Position numbers and translations under genes: made by a program. Below the pieces are notes generated by a model. It saw only the letters and a program-made list of their open reading frames with translations. It had not been told where the DNA came from and made no database searches. This document shows, one piece after another, positions 26,601 to 34,878 of a DNA stretch of 53,073 nucleotides (positions within the stretch are counted from its first letter, which is position 1; each line of letters starts with the position of its first letter). The DNA is from Oligoflexia bacterium (GTDB lineage: Bacteria > Bdellovibrionota > Bacteriovoracia > Bacteriovoracales > Bacteriovoracaceae), in assembly GCA_015232015.1 (NCBI GenBank), contig JADGAM010000007.1, positions 562-53,634 of the forward strand, read 5' to 3'.

Positions 26601-29430
26601 ATCTTTGAAGTAATTCATGTCTACCCTTAGAGAGATCTTTAATTTTAAGTAGTGTATTTAAAAGTAATAGTTCTTTATCTTTTAAGTGAGCGTGCGATTG
26701 ATAAAGACGAAATAATGTATGACGAGTCATCTGATTTTTATCGATATCATTTACACTCACGCTCACGCTCACACTTACACTTGGGTTTGTACTATAAATT
26801 TTTATCGCCTCGGTTATGGCGGTAAGAAATTTTTCAGGAAGGCCTTTTTCTCTATCAATGTCTCTTAAAAAGTAGTGACGAAGATAATCTTGATAATTAA
26901 AAGGTCTGGCATTCTCTTTTTGTAACAGCATCTCTTTGGAGAAAAGTTTTTCGATGGCGATAAATTTTTTCACGCCACTCCAAAGCAGCATTATATAATC
27001 TTCAAAAATATACTTATGTTCATTTAAATAGTTATCCAGGGATTCTAAAATACTATTATTATAAATATTTTCTGAAGAGGGAATATAATCATGACCTGAA
27101 AATGTACTAGAAAATTCTCGTTTTAATGCCTCCCATTTTTTTTCAGGGTGATTATTATTTTTTTCAACACTTAATTCACTAAAATCAATATTTTCTACAT
27201 TTTTTGCATTTTCTACATTTTCTATACTTTTTTCTTGAGATGCTGATGTTTGCACCAGTGTTTGGGAGTGATTATTTTGATCACTTTCAACTTCAAATAA
27301 AACTTGTCCCGCCTTAACTTGCTCCCCTAAGCGAATAGACATTGAAGATATTTTTCCATCTTGAGTTGCAAGGACTGGCATCTCCATCTTCATCGCTTCA
27401 AGAATTAAAAGTAGATCGCCTTTTTTAACCAAGTCACCCACTTTAACTATAGTTGATAAAACCATAGCGGGAATGTGAGATCTTATTATACCTTGGCAAT
27501 CTAATTCTATTGAATAGGGAATTCCATCAATTTCACATTGAAGGAAATCACTTCTTTCAATTATTTGTACAACATATTTTTTTTGATCGTTAACAAATAG
27601 AGTAGCACTCGGGCCCATTTTAAAATAACGAACAATAATCTCGTTTCCTTCAACTTGAATATGATAATGACTCTTAGGTGTTCGCCTTATATGAAACTGA
27701 TATTTTTTTCCTCTAAAAGACACTGTTATATTGTTTAAATTTTCTAAGAAGATATTTCTTGGAGTACTATATCTTTTAAAATTTCTCATAAAATTTGAGA
27801 AAGCGTCGAGGTAACGTTGCTCGTATTGGTAAATGGCGGCCACTACTAAGGCCAAATGCCAATTTTTTCGTACAATAAATGATGTTGAAAAGTAATTTGA
27901 ATTTGAGTTTGAATTGGAATTTTCTTTTTTTTCAGTTTCAATTTTAATGTTGATATTGTTATTATTGCTATTATTGTCATTAACAGACGGCTTATTATTA
28001 CACTCTAATAAATTTTTTACAAATGAAGTATTAACTGCTCCCGCTTGAAATCCATTAGTTTGAAGCAAAGTTTTTAAAAAGGCCCTATTAGTTGTTCCCT
28101 TTTCAATTTTTATTTCTAAATCATCTATGGCGGAAATAAGTCTTGAAATTGTCTCTTCTCTATTAGGCGACCAAGCAATTATTTTAGCAATCATCGAATC
28201 AAATTCGCTTGAGATGGTACAACCTTGTTCAACTCCAGAGTCAAATCTAATTCCTGCGCCTGCAGGAGGAATTAAGTGAGAGATAAGTCCTGGTGAAGGT
28301 GTGAAATTTTTTTCCGCATCTTCAGCGTTTAATCTTACCTCTATGGCCACGCCTCTTCCACGTGCAGTAAGAGCAGACGTCGTAGATATTGTAGAGGAAT
28401 CAAGCTTTTCTCCCATAGCAATTTGAAGTTGCATTTTTACTAAATCAATTCCAAATACTTGCTCCGTAATAGGGTGTTCAACTTGTAATCTAGTATTAAC
28501 CTCCATAAAATAGGGATAGGCCCTCACTACATCATAAATAAATTCCACTGTGGCCACACCTGAGTAATTGGCAAAAAGAATTAAATTTTTAGAGGATTCC
28601 TCCATTAATTGCATTAATCGAGGATCAAGATTACTTGGAGGTGTCTCTTCAATTATTTTTTGATTATTTCTTTGAACGGAACAATCACGCACTCCAAATG
28701 TAGTAACATTTGCATATTGATCAGCGGCCACTTGTACTTCTAAGTGACGGCCGACCTCTACTAGGGCCTCCATAAAAATAATTTCGTTACCTGTAATTCT
28801 TTTTGTTTCTGCTAATACTGATTCGTAGGCACTTGTAAGTTCATCTTCACTTCTCACGAAGCGAATGCCTCTACCTCCACCACCATTTGCTGCTTTTAAA
28901 ATCACAGGGTAACCAATTCTTCTTCCCCAATTTTTAGCATCATCGAGGTCAATGATTGGTCCTTCACTCCAAGGAAGAATTGGCACATTTGCTTCTACTG
29001 CAACTTTTTTTGCAGTAATTTTATCACCTAGTAATTTCATTGAGTAAGATTTTGGCCCAATAAATACCAAACCATTATCCTCTAGTAATTGTACAAATGA
29101 ATGATCTTCAGATAAAAAACCCCAGCCAGGCCACACACCATCACACTCGCTATTAATAATTGCTTTAAGAATGAATTCAGCATTTAGGTATGGATTTCCC
29201 TTGATGTTTTGATATCCATCAAGAGTAGAAAGAGCAATTGCAAGATCCGCCTTCTTTACAAATGGTGAGTTTCTATCACTCTCCATAAAATAAGCAACTG
29301 TAGAAATAGAGGTATTTTTTAGAATGTTGTACTCTTTAACTGCTTTGATAAATCTAACAGCTGCTTCTCCTCTATTTATAATGGCCACTCTAGAATTTGA
29401 CTTTAATTTTGATGGATTAGATAAATGCAT
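23695..29430 (-). CDS. single-chain biotin-dependent acyl-CoA carboxylase (BC-BCCP-CT fusion)
   Basis: A 1911-residue enzyme that would carboxylate acetyl- or propionyl-CoA with ATP and bicarbonate. Biotin carboxylase, residues 12-480: ATP-grasp loop KAANGGGGRGIRF and the catalytic MEVNTRLQVEHP. The carboxyl-carrier domain is 650-715 with biotinyl Lys681 in EAMKMEM. A helical central region runs to about 1390. The carboxyltransferase is about 1400-1890, with SSGARID and AEATMLMHTNG in the first half and RIGGHAVGLIG, GGTLFP and NLSGFDGSP in the second. The order and the long central region resemble eukaryotic acetyl-CoA carboxylase rather than the four-subunit bacterial form. The usual QRRxQK of the carboxylase reads QRNNQK here (Asn255). 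Two low-complexity stretches (485-512 and near 890) come from short repeats. The SD is weak. Confidence 0.9.
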   Translation of the reverse strand: MHLSNPSKLKSNSRVAIINRGEAAVRFIKAVKEYNILKNTSISTVAYFMESDRNSPFVKKADLAIALSTLDGYQNIKGNPYLNAEFILKAIINSECDGVWPGWGFLSEDHSFVQLLEDNGLVFIGPKSYSMKLLGDKITAKKVAVEANVPILPWSEGPIIDLDDAKNWGRRIGYPVILKAANGGGGRGIRFVRSEDELTSAYESVLAETKRITGNEIIFMEALVEVGRHLEVQVAADQYANVTTFGVRDCSVQRNNQKIIEETPPSNLDPRLMQLMEESSKNLILFANYSGVATVEFIYDVVRAYPYFMEVNTRLQVEHPITEQVFGIDLVKMQLQIAMGEKLDSSTISTTSALTARGRGVAIEVRLNAEDAEKNFTPSPGLISHLIPPAGAGIRFDSGVEQGCTISSEFDSMIAKIIAWSPNREETISRLISAIDDLEIKIEKGTTNRAFLKTLLQTNGFQAGAVNTSFVKNLLECNNKPSVNDNNSNNNNINIKIETEKKENSNSNSNSNYFSTSFIVRKNWHLALVVAAIYQYEQRYLDAFSNFMRNFKRYSTPRNIFLENLNNITVSFRGKKYQFHIRRTPKSHYHIQVEGNEIIVRYFKMGPSATLFVNDQKKYVVQIIERSDFLQCEIDGIPYSIELDCQGIIRSHIPAMVLSTIVKVGDLVKKGDLLLILEAMKMEMPVLATQDGKISSMSIRLGEQVKAGQVLFEVESDQNNHSQTLVQTSASQEKSIENVENAKNVENIDFSELSVEKNNNHPEKKWEALKREFSSTFSGHDYIPSSENIYNNSILESLDNYLNEHKYIFEDYIMLLWSGVKKFIAIEKLFSKEMLLQKENARPFNYQDYLRHYFLRDIDREKGLPEKFLTAITEAIKIYSTNPSVSVSVSVSVNDIDKNQMTRHTLFRLYQSHAHLKDKELLLLNTLLKIKDLSKGRHELLQRLIGHDFYKNLTELVELTKDNNSLLADTASHLLFAFKNYNSKLETKNTKITKEYALDQLIYSNHEILFDILNNYDPYNQKFVSQILAIRNNRDIKFLNKNFFHLKDNLLITNILTEDIDFYLTIAPDQSTTVVDIYHQFFSDKNAKEKELIIYTKMEDLAQEEEYVSLIEKYNWGLYLNQLTLVTLLPTRQSIVHNFNLNQSKSNFLYLEPYKEKLFNIQLLMNFNITFLKKSEPQYIYFLQGLTNKKDERYFAFIEFPELKSTHNEQILEAVHEIRLSMAKMKKRTLLNRIIICLSKSIDPKNQNIFKNKVNELFTSNKDQFFSEVIEQYIIYYNCGIPTKYSTTKEDNDIIISNSDENSFGQTKQDKQIKKEIKREIKITFSPEIKIIEQEYQNDLLKSLSDYENKIAKSKQQGHIYPYDLISKLTATAEKAEENFEEWDLDPTSQKFISQKGRAYGQNSSNVVVGIISHKLPISKILCKRVLIIGDPSRDYGSLAEGECKAIIGAIDLAEEMNIPIEWVPFSSGARIDIKSGTENLDWTAAVLKRIINFTQNGGEINLIVAGVNVGAQSYWNAEATMLMHTNGLLIMTEKGSMLLTGKKALEYSGSVSAEDNISIGGVEKIMGPNGESQFQVKDIDEAYQLLFNHYELTYKISGHKNPTRLQTTDPFERDVNNYPYDDFVAQGLKTIGDILGTHLNAERKRPFDIRQVMKSLIDQDSFYLERWRQLENAETAVSWQTRIGGHAVGLIGIESRPLKRLGEIPNDGPDIWTGGTLFPMSSKKVARSINAFSNRLPLVVLANLSGFDGSPESLRNHQLEFGAEIGRSVVNFKGSIIFVVIARYHGGAYVVFSKRLNKNIKVLALKNTFASVIGGGAAAAVVFPRIISDRTLTNNRVKKAQKDLQAGKIDSTTYDRIYQEVESNNQLQLAKEFDQIHSIERAKEVGSIDEIIESNKLRPRIIELLSSSNS
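26753..26782 (-). repeat. degenerate hexanucleotide repeat x5 coding Val-Ser
   Basis: Five 6-bp units (AGTGTA, AGTGTG and AGCGTG on the coding strand) give alternating Ser-Val in the central region of the carboxylase. Synonymous differences between units suggest it is older than the perfect repeats. Confidence 0.85.
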
Positions 29431-29523
29431 AATAATTGTGCTTTAGTATAAAAAGGTGGATAATGATTATAATATTTATAGTTACTATTAATAATACGAA
29501 TATCATTTATCTGCAAAGTTAAA

Positions 29524-29549
29524 TTATCTTTAAGATATCTTTAAGATAA
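29524..29549. promoter_or_regulatory. symmetrical tandem element in a divergent promoter region
   Basis: Two copies of ATCTTTAAGAT form a 26-bp near-palindrome (arms TTATCTT/AAGATAA) between the carboxylase and the permease genes, ending 21 bp before the GTG at 29571. It could be an operator or an RNA hairpin in the permease leader. Confidence 0.4.
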
Positions 29550-29570
29550 TTTTATAAAGGTGAATAAATT

Positions 29571-30992
29571 GTGAGCGAAGAAAAAAATATCAACAAAGAT
29601 GATAAAGAGAGTGGTGAGTTAATACGTGAGATGGGTTTAGTTGCTGCAACTGCAATAGTAGTTGGTTCAATGATTGGTTCTGGTATTTTTATTGCCCCTT
29701 CTATTATGGCCGGCCTCATAGCAAGTCCGGGAATTATTTTTTTAATTTGGATATTTGCAGGAATTTTTACTATTCTTGGGTGTTTAAGTTATGGCGAACT
29801 TGCAACAATGTACCCTAAGGCCGGAGGACAATATGTTTTTTTAAGAGAGGCCTATTCACCTTTAATTGCATTTCTTTTTGGATGGACTCTATTTTTAGTA
29901 ATACAAACCGGTTTTATTGCAGCAGTGAGTGTGGCCTTTGCAAAATACTTAGGCATTTTCATTCCATTTTTATCTGAAAAAAATATTTTATTTAGCGTAT
30001 CGTTGCCGTTTTCACAGACACCATTTAATATTAATTGGGCCCAGGTGGCAGGTATTATCAGTATAATGTTTTTAACCTTCATAAATACTCTTGGTGTTGG
30101 TACCGGAGCAAAGGTACAAAATATAAGTACCATTTTAAAAGTGTTAGCAATTTTTTTGTTAGTCTTTTGTGCTTTCTTTAGTAACAAGGGAAGTTCACAA
30201 AATTTATTACCGCTGCTGTTTCCTCAAAATCAAGTTATTAATATGGCCCTAATTGCTGTTTTAGCTGTGGCCATGTCTAAAGCACTTTTTGCATACGATG
30301 CTTGGAATACAGTGACCTTTATTGCTGAAGAGGTGAAGGCCCCAGAAAAAAATTTACCTCGCTCTCTTTTTGCAGGCGCACTGATTGTTATGGTGGCAAA
30401 TGCTCTTATTACTTTGGCCTATTTTTATCTTATTCCAGTTAATGATGCTGCTTCCATAGCGGATAATCGCATAGGTGCTCGAGCATCTGAAATAATTTTT
30501 GGAGGACCGGGAATATATTTTATTTCAATTGCCATTTTAATTTCAACGTTTGGTTGTAACAATGGACTGATCTTAGGAGGAGCGCGAGTATTTTTTGCTA
30601 TGGCCAGAGATAAATTATTTTTTAAAAGTTTTTCTCAACTCGACTCCAAATATAAGATTCCCAAAATGGCCCTCTATTCACAAGCAGTATGGGCCTCACT
30701 TCTTACATTATCTGGAACATATAGTGATCTTTTAACCTATACTACATTTGCATCCGTTTTATTTAATATGATGACTGTTATTGGAGTATTTGTTTTGCGT
30801 AAGAAACGGCCTAATGTTTTTCGCCCTTATAAAACAGTTGGTCATCCATTTGTACCCTTGATTTATATTCTAGTAGCATTGCTCTTTTTGATTTTTATAA
30901 TTCAAGGAGATCCCATTAATTCCTTAAAGGGATTGGGTTTGGTTTTGCTTGGAATTCCAGTGTACTTTTTCTTTAAAAAAAGGGCCACCTAA
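29571..30992 (+). CDS. APC-superfamily amino acid permease
   Basis: A 473-residue transporter with 12 predicted membrane segments that would bring in amino acids by proton symport or exchange. Segment 1 carries the substrate-site motif GSMIGSGIFIAPSIMAG. The next loop has GCLSYGELATMYPKAGGQY, the classic APC consensus after segment 2. The closest sub-family by eye is the LAT/SteT type. The start is GTG 29571, 8 bp behind AAAGGTG. The lipoprotein gene starts 45 bp downstream on the same strand, separated by a hairpin that covers its SD. Confidence 0.9.
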   Translation: MSEEKNINKDDKESGELIREMGLVAATAIVVGSMIGSGIFIAPSIMAGLIASPGIIFLIWIFAGIFTILGCLSYGELATMYPKAGGQYVFLREAYSPLIAFLFGWTLFLVIQTGFIAAVSVAFAKYLGIFIPFLSEKNILFSVSLPFSQTPFNINWAQVAGIISIMFLTFINTLGVGTGAKVQNISTILKVLAIFLLVFCAFFSNKGSSQNLLPLLFPQNQVINMALIAVLAVAMSKALFAYDAWNTVTFIAEEVKAPEKNLPRSLFAGALIVMVANALITLAYFYLIPVNDAASIADNRIGARASEIIFGGPGIYFISIAILISTFGCNNGLILGGARVFFAMARDKLFFKSFSQLDSKYKIPKMALYSQAVWASLLTLSGTYSDLLTYTTFASVLFNMMTVIGVFVLRKKRPNVFRPYKTVGHPFVPLIYILVALLFLIFIIQGDPINSLKGLGLVLLGIPVYFFFKKRAT

Positions 30993-31000
30993 AGATAATG

Positions 31001-31029
31001 CCTAAAATTTATTGCAGTATTTTAGGAGG
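31001..31029 (+). promoter_or_regulatory. hairpin overlapping the Shine-Dalgarno of the next gene
   Basis: CCTAAAAT (31001-31008) and ATTTTAGG (31019-31026) form a perfect 8-bp stem with a 10-nt loop. The SD TAGGAGG (31023-31029) of the gene at 31038 begins inside the right arm, so folding would hide it. Confidence 0.55.
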
Positions 31030-31037
31030 TACGTAGA

Positions 31038-32219
31038 ATGAAAATAAATATTATTTTTTTGATTATTTCTTTTTTACAACTTATGGCCGCACTTATGCTT
31101 TTATCATCTTGTACTTCTTCACAACATAATATTATTGTTGGTCAAAATTTAAATTTAAATTCCTACCAAAATCAAAAGGGTGAATTTCAAAATATATATC
31201 CATCTGAGATGTTAGGTGAAACCATCTATGATAAAATTGATTTTCTAAAAGATGAGGAAAAAGCAAAAAAAGAATATTTTAATTTTGGTTTTAAACATGA
31301 CAATATTAATATTGATTTAACTAAAGGATTTATCCCCGATGATTTCATTGTTAAACCAAATTTAGATCGATTAAAAAATAATAATGAAAAAACACAAATT
31401 ACTTGGTTAGGTCATGCGAGCTTTTTAATTCAATTTGGTCATGGAACAAATATTTTAACTGATCCGACATTTTATAATCTTCCATTTGCTTTTTTGTTTG
31501 ATCGTTTAAAGAGAGTATCGCCCTCTATAGTTAAGGAAGATAATTTGGATTTTGTTTCAGCAATTACAATTTCACACAATCACTTTGATCACTTAGATTT
31601 TGAAACCATCAATAATTTTAACACAGATAAAGTCTCTTTTTTTGTGCCATTAAATCTTCAAAAAAAATTTAATTCCTCTTTTCAATCTGTGACCGCCATG
31701 GGGTGGTATGCCTCTCAAAAATATAAAGATTTAACTATTTCATTTCTGCCAGCAAATCATTGGTCTAAACGTTCTTTGTGGGATCGAAATAAAACATTAT
31801 GGGGAGGATATTTATTTGAAAATAACAATAAGAAAATATATTTTACCGGAGACACTGGATATTCCCAAATTTTTAATGACATAAAAAAAAGATATGGCCC
31901 GATTGATGTTTGTTTAATACCAATAGTTGCTTATAAACCAGTTCATTATCGTCATTCTCATCTTTCTCCCGAGAACGCGTTACAGGTGGCCAAAGATTTA
32001 GATTGTAAAATAATGATCCCGTGGGGGTATGGAACTTTTACATTGGGACATGAACATGTATTAGAACCTCTACGTCGCTTACTTAAAGCTTATGCTGATG
32101 GAAAATCAGTTGATAATAAATCAAATTATAATTTTGAATTAAAAATTTTAAAGATGGGTGAAACATTTGAACTTGATTCTACGGAAATTTCCATTCCGAA
32201 GGGAGTGCATCCAAAGTAA
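31038..32219 (+). CDS. lipoprotein with NAPE-PLD/UlaG-like metallo-beta-lactamase fold
   Basis: A 393-residue predicted lipoprotein (lipobox LSSC, Cys25). The catalytic domain has the zinc motif SHNHFDHLDF, the early WLGHASFLIQFGHGTNILTDP and the later YFTGDTGYS; HSHLSPENALQVAKDLDCK and IPWGYGTFTLGHEH follow. This is the pattern of N-acyl-phosphatidylethanolamine phospholipase D-like hydrolases. A phosphodiesterase acting on membrane lipid is the family expectation; the substrate is not known. The TAGGAGG SD lies in the arm of a hairpin. It is likely cotranscribed with the permease. Confidence 0.85.
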   Translation: MKINIIFLIISFLQLMAALMLLSSCTSSQHNIIVGQNLNLNSYQNQKGEFQNIYPSEMLGETIYDKIDFLKDEEKAKKEYFNFGFKHDNINIDLTKGFIPDDFIVKPNLDRLKNNNEKTQITWLGHASFLIQFGHGTNILTDPTFYNLPFAFLFDRLKRVSPSIVKEDNLDFVSAITISHNHFDHLDFETINNFNTDKVSFFVPLNLQKKFNSSFQSVTAMGWYASQKYKDLTISFLPANHWSKRSLWDRNKTLWGGYLFENNNKKIYFTGDTGYSQIFNDIKKRYGPIDVCLIPIVAYKPVHYRHSHLSPENALQVAKDLDCKIMIPWGYGTFTLGHEHVLEPLRRLLKAYADGKSVDNKSNYNFELKILKMGETFELDSTEISIPKGVHPK

Positions 32220-32247
32220 AAAGTTTTGGTTTTGGTTATAGATCCCA

Positions 32248-32400
32248 TTAACTTCTCGAGGTTTTCCATGCTAATTTTCGACAAACTTCAAATCCTTGAA
32301 TAGTTGCATCTCTTGCAATATCGTCATCACCATTAGGAATTGCAATTGCGCGTTCTAAACTTTTAAGCACCTTCTTAAATTCAACAATTGAAACTGCCAT
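32248..32400 (-). pseudogene. truncated HI0074-type nucleotidyltransferase-binding (antitoxin-like) fragment
   Basis: Only about 50 residues remain: MAVSIVEFKKVLKSLERAI, then RDATIQGFEVCRKLAWKTSRS and a stop. The RDAxIQxFE...LAWK pattern is the start of HI0074/HEPN-like proteins (normally about 130 residues), which pair with MNT nucleotidyltransferases as toxin-antitoxin systems. The second half and the nucleotidyltransferase partner are missing. ATG 32400 follows ACGAGG, so the beginning is intact. The open frame extends upstream to 32523 but that part looks non-coding. Confidence 0.7.
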
Positions 32401-32523
32401 TAAAACCTCGTAATTTAAAAAACTTTGCTTAAAAACCAAATTTTTAATTAAAGTCTGCAAAAAAGTTCTTGCGTAAAAAAATCGGCCTTTACAACATAAA
32501 CTTGATTGAAGTAATCTTACCAT

Positions 32524-32631
32524 ATGAAAGCTATTCCTTTACCATTATCCTCTTCGGTTAAATATTTTAATAAATGGGAATGGCTTTTTGATAGTAAACG
32601 AACAAAAATTAATAAAAAAATAAAAAAATAA
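32524..32631 (+). CDS. possible 35-residue peptide or gene remnant
   Basis: ATG 32524 opens MKAIPLPLSSSVKYFNKW and continues to a Lys/Ile tail that runs into a poly-A repeat before TAA 32631. There is no SD. The first 25 residues have plausible composition, so it may be the beginning of a gene cut off by the A-rich repeat. Not recognised. Confidence 0.2.
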   Translation: MKAIPLPLSSSVKYFNKWEWLFDSKRTKINKKIKK

Positions 32632-32644
32632 AAAAATAAAAAAA
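32613..32644 (+). repeat. 8-bp tandem repeat (taaaaaaa x4)
   Basis: Four perfect units of one T and seven A, just before the methyltransferase gene. It may widen or narrow promoter spacing if copy number varies. Confidence 0.95.
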
Positions 32645-32667
32645 TCTATCTAAGGTAATTGTGTATT

Positions 32668-33483
32668 ATGAAACTAAAAAATATTATTAAAAATAAAATT
32701 AATGATGCTATTTATAGCTGTAAATTAAATACTATTTTCTATAAAAGAGATCGCCTCTCTAATCGCTATTTAAATGGAACTGGGATAGAAATAGGTGCCC
32801 TTCATAGACCACTTTGGACTTCAAAATATGCCAAGGTTTTATATCTAGATAGAATGGACAAAGATGCTGCCATAAAAATTTTTCCTGACCTTCAAAGTGA
32901 AATTATCATCCCTGATATCATAGCTGATGGATTTACTTTAGCAGAAATTACTAATAATCAATACCAATTTTGTATTGCCAATCATGTATTAGAACACTCG
33001 CCTAATCCTCTTCAAGTATTGAAGAATTGGATTAGAGTCCTTGCTCCAAATGGTATTTTATTTTTTTCTGTCCCTTTGGCCCAAAAATGTTTTGATAGAG
33101 GAAGAGCGATAACTTCATTAGAACATTTAATATATGATTATCAAATATATTCGCAAAATGATCTCTATGAAATAGCAAAAAAAAACAGAGAACATTACCA
33201 TGAATGGTTGATGATTTCTGACCCTAACATATATAAATCGCGAGGAGCTAAACCTCTTAACTACTCTCCTCAAAAAATCAATGAATTACTTGATAAAATG
33301 ACTTTAAAAAATGCAGAAATACATTTTCATACATTCACGTTTAGTTCACTTAAAAGATTAATAAAATACTTTGTAAATCAATTTAATGAAGCTGAAAAAA
33401 ACATAAATATTAATATTATGGAATGTACAATTAGAAAAGGTGAAATAATTTGTATTCTAAAAAAAATAAATACATACCCTTAG
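32668..33483 (+). CDS. class I SAM-dependent methyltransferase-like protein
   Basis: A 271-residue cytoplasmic protein. The SAM-binding region begins GTGIEIGALHRPLW (glycine-rich, altered motif I), continues YLDRMDKDAA, then FCIANHVLEHSPNPLQVLKNWIRVLAPNGILFFSVP, the typical motif II/III segment of small-molecule or sugar methyltransferases. It has no membrane anchor. ATG 32668 is preferred, with TAAGG 12 bp upstream; TTG 32659 and GTG 32661 are alternatives. Glycan-linked methyltransferases often look like this, but no glycan genes are adjacent. It sits inside a zone of broken genes. Confidence 0.75.
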   Translation: MKLKNIIKNKINDAIYSCKLNTIFYKRDRLSNRYLNGTGIEIGALHRPLWTSKYAKVLYLDRMDKDAAIKIFPDLQSEIIIPDIIADGFTLAEITNNQYQFCIANHVLEHSPNPLQVLKNWIRVLAPNGILFFSVPLAQKCFDRGRAITSLEHLIYDYQIYSQNDLYEIAKKNREHYHEWLMISDPNIYKSRGAKPLNYSPQKINELLDKMTLKNAEIHFHTFTFSSLKRLIKYFVNQFNEAEKNININIMECTIRKGEIICILKKINTYP

Positions 33484-33513
33484 ATATGAATGCTGTTAAA
33501 AATTAACTTAAAT

Positions 33514-34707
33514 TCAGTTTAAGCTTACTAAAGCAGAATGTATCCTGCCTGCATCACTATCAACATCATCAATGGACTTTTGTGAGTAGAGTGCAATAAT
33601 ATGTTTACTAAATGCAATTTCTATTTCTTTATTGGGATATCCAAGGCGATACCTTCTATCTTCAGGAAAATACTCTTTTATTGTAAAATATCCTGTTTGA
33701 TACAATAATGAGTAGATGCTAATGTCACTTACGGTAAACGACGAGAAGGAATCAGCTTCGACAGTTTTTTCCTCCGCTTCTAAAAGATTATACTCTTTCT
33801 CTTTTATCAACTCCACTAAAAAATTTGGTGTGCCAGTTTCAAACCAATAATTATTAAACTCATTTTTATTTAATAGCAGAAGAGTTGAAAAAGGATTATA
33901 TACAGTTGTTTTATCACTTGAAAAACGAAATCCATTATACCAACAACGAATATCTTCGCGTAATTTTTCTATTGAAATACTTTTCTTGGCCGAAAAATTT
34001 GAGATGTGTTCAGAAAAGTATTTACTTAATTCATCATCTGTGTAACCAAGCATCCCACTATATTTCTCATCCATTGTAATATCATTTAAATTATTGAGTC
34101 CGGAAAATATTGATACTTTAGAAAACTTAGTTACTCCAGTTAAAAAAACAAATTTGATTTTTGCATCTAAAGTTTTCATTACACTGTAAAAACTTTTCAA
34201 AAGTTCTCTATTCTCATCTGCTTTATTTTTATCCTTTATCTGATCTAGGATTGGCCTATCATATTCATCAATTAAAATCACAACTGGTCCCTCTTTTGAT
34301 AAGGCCTCAATCAATTTAGCAAATACTATGTCAACTAATTTTGAAAATTTATACTCACCTGGATATAAAGATAATAGATGTTCAATTAGAACTTCTTCTA
34401 AAGTATTTCCTGTGTATTTTGAAAAAGAAGACATATCTAATTTAATCACAGGATATTTTTTCCAAACATAATCACTCTGATCTATCCATAGACCCTTAAA
34501 TAATTCTCTCCTATTCAAAAAGATTGCTTCCAAAGTTGAAACCGTCAACGATTTGCCAAAACGCCTAGGCCTCGAAAGAAAATAAGTGGTTCCACTTTTT
34601 ATAAGATTATATAAATATTTAGTCTTATCTACATAGAGACAATTCATCTCAATCAACTTTTCAAATGACTGAATACCAATAGGTAGCAATTTCACAAAAA
34701 CTCCCAA
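33514..34707 (-). CDS. AAA-ATPase-like protein (PF09820 type), C-terminally truncated
   Basis: 397 residues with family opening LPIGIQSFEKLIEMNCLYVDKT, the variant Walker A RPRRFGKS (46-53), Walker B VVILIDEYDRP (Asp147, Glu148) and the conserved HISNFSAKK region. Full family members run to about 510-560 residues and end in a PD-(D/E)xK nuclease domain (PF08011). This one stops shortly after FSKHIIALYSQ, exactly where the nuclease should begin, and the sequence after the stop shows no continuing frame. It may be a remnant or a nuclease-less form. These genes are usually found in many copies per genome and are poorly understood. A fragment of a second copy lies just upstream. Confidence 0.75.
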   Translation of the reverse strand: MGVFVKLLPIGIQSFEKLIEMNCLYVDKTKYLYNLIKSGTTYFLSRPRRFGKSLTVSTLEAIFLNRRELFKGLWIDQSDYVWKKYPVIKLDMSSFSKYTGNTLEEVLIEHLLSLYPGEYKFSKLVDIVFAKLIEALSKEGPVVILIDEYDRPILDQIKDKNKADENRELLKSFYSVMKTLDAKIKFVFLTGVTKFSKVSIFSGLNNLNDITMDEKYSGMLGYTDDELSKYFSEHISNFSAKKSISIEKLREDIRCWYNGFRFSSDKTTVYNPFSTLLLLNKNEFNNYWFETGTPNFLVELIKEKEYNLLEAEEKTVEADSFSSFTVSDISIYSLLYQTGYFTIKEYFPEDRRYRLGYPNKEIEIAFSKHIIALYSQKSIDDVDSDAGRIHSALVSLN

Positions 34708-34728
34708 TTAATTTTTAATATCCTAATT

Positions 34729-34878
34729 TTAGGAACGAAATACTTTTCTCATTAGCATAGATAGATTTAATGTTTTTCCAAATCTACGAGGACGGGTGAT
34801 GACGGATACTTTGGTGGTAATGTCATCAATAAATTCTTTAAAGTCACTATAAGCTAAAGCTAATTTCATGTTTTTCAT
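34729..34878 (-). pseudogene. N-terminal fragment of a second AAA-ATPase-like gene
   Basis: 49 codons reading MKNMKLALAYSDFKEFID, then TRPRRFGKTLNLSMLMRKVF and a stop. TRPRRFGKTLNLSML is the Walker A region of the same PF09820 family as the neighbour but with different flanking sequence, so it is a separate copy and not a duplication of the gene at 33514. There is no SD and no Walker B; clearly a relic. Confidence 0.8.

Noticed and set aside
32401-32523. Upstream extension of the HI0074-like frame
   Set aside because: The family similarity begins at ATG 32400, which has its own SD; the upstream part lacks similarity and a start signal.
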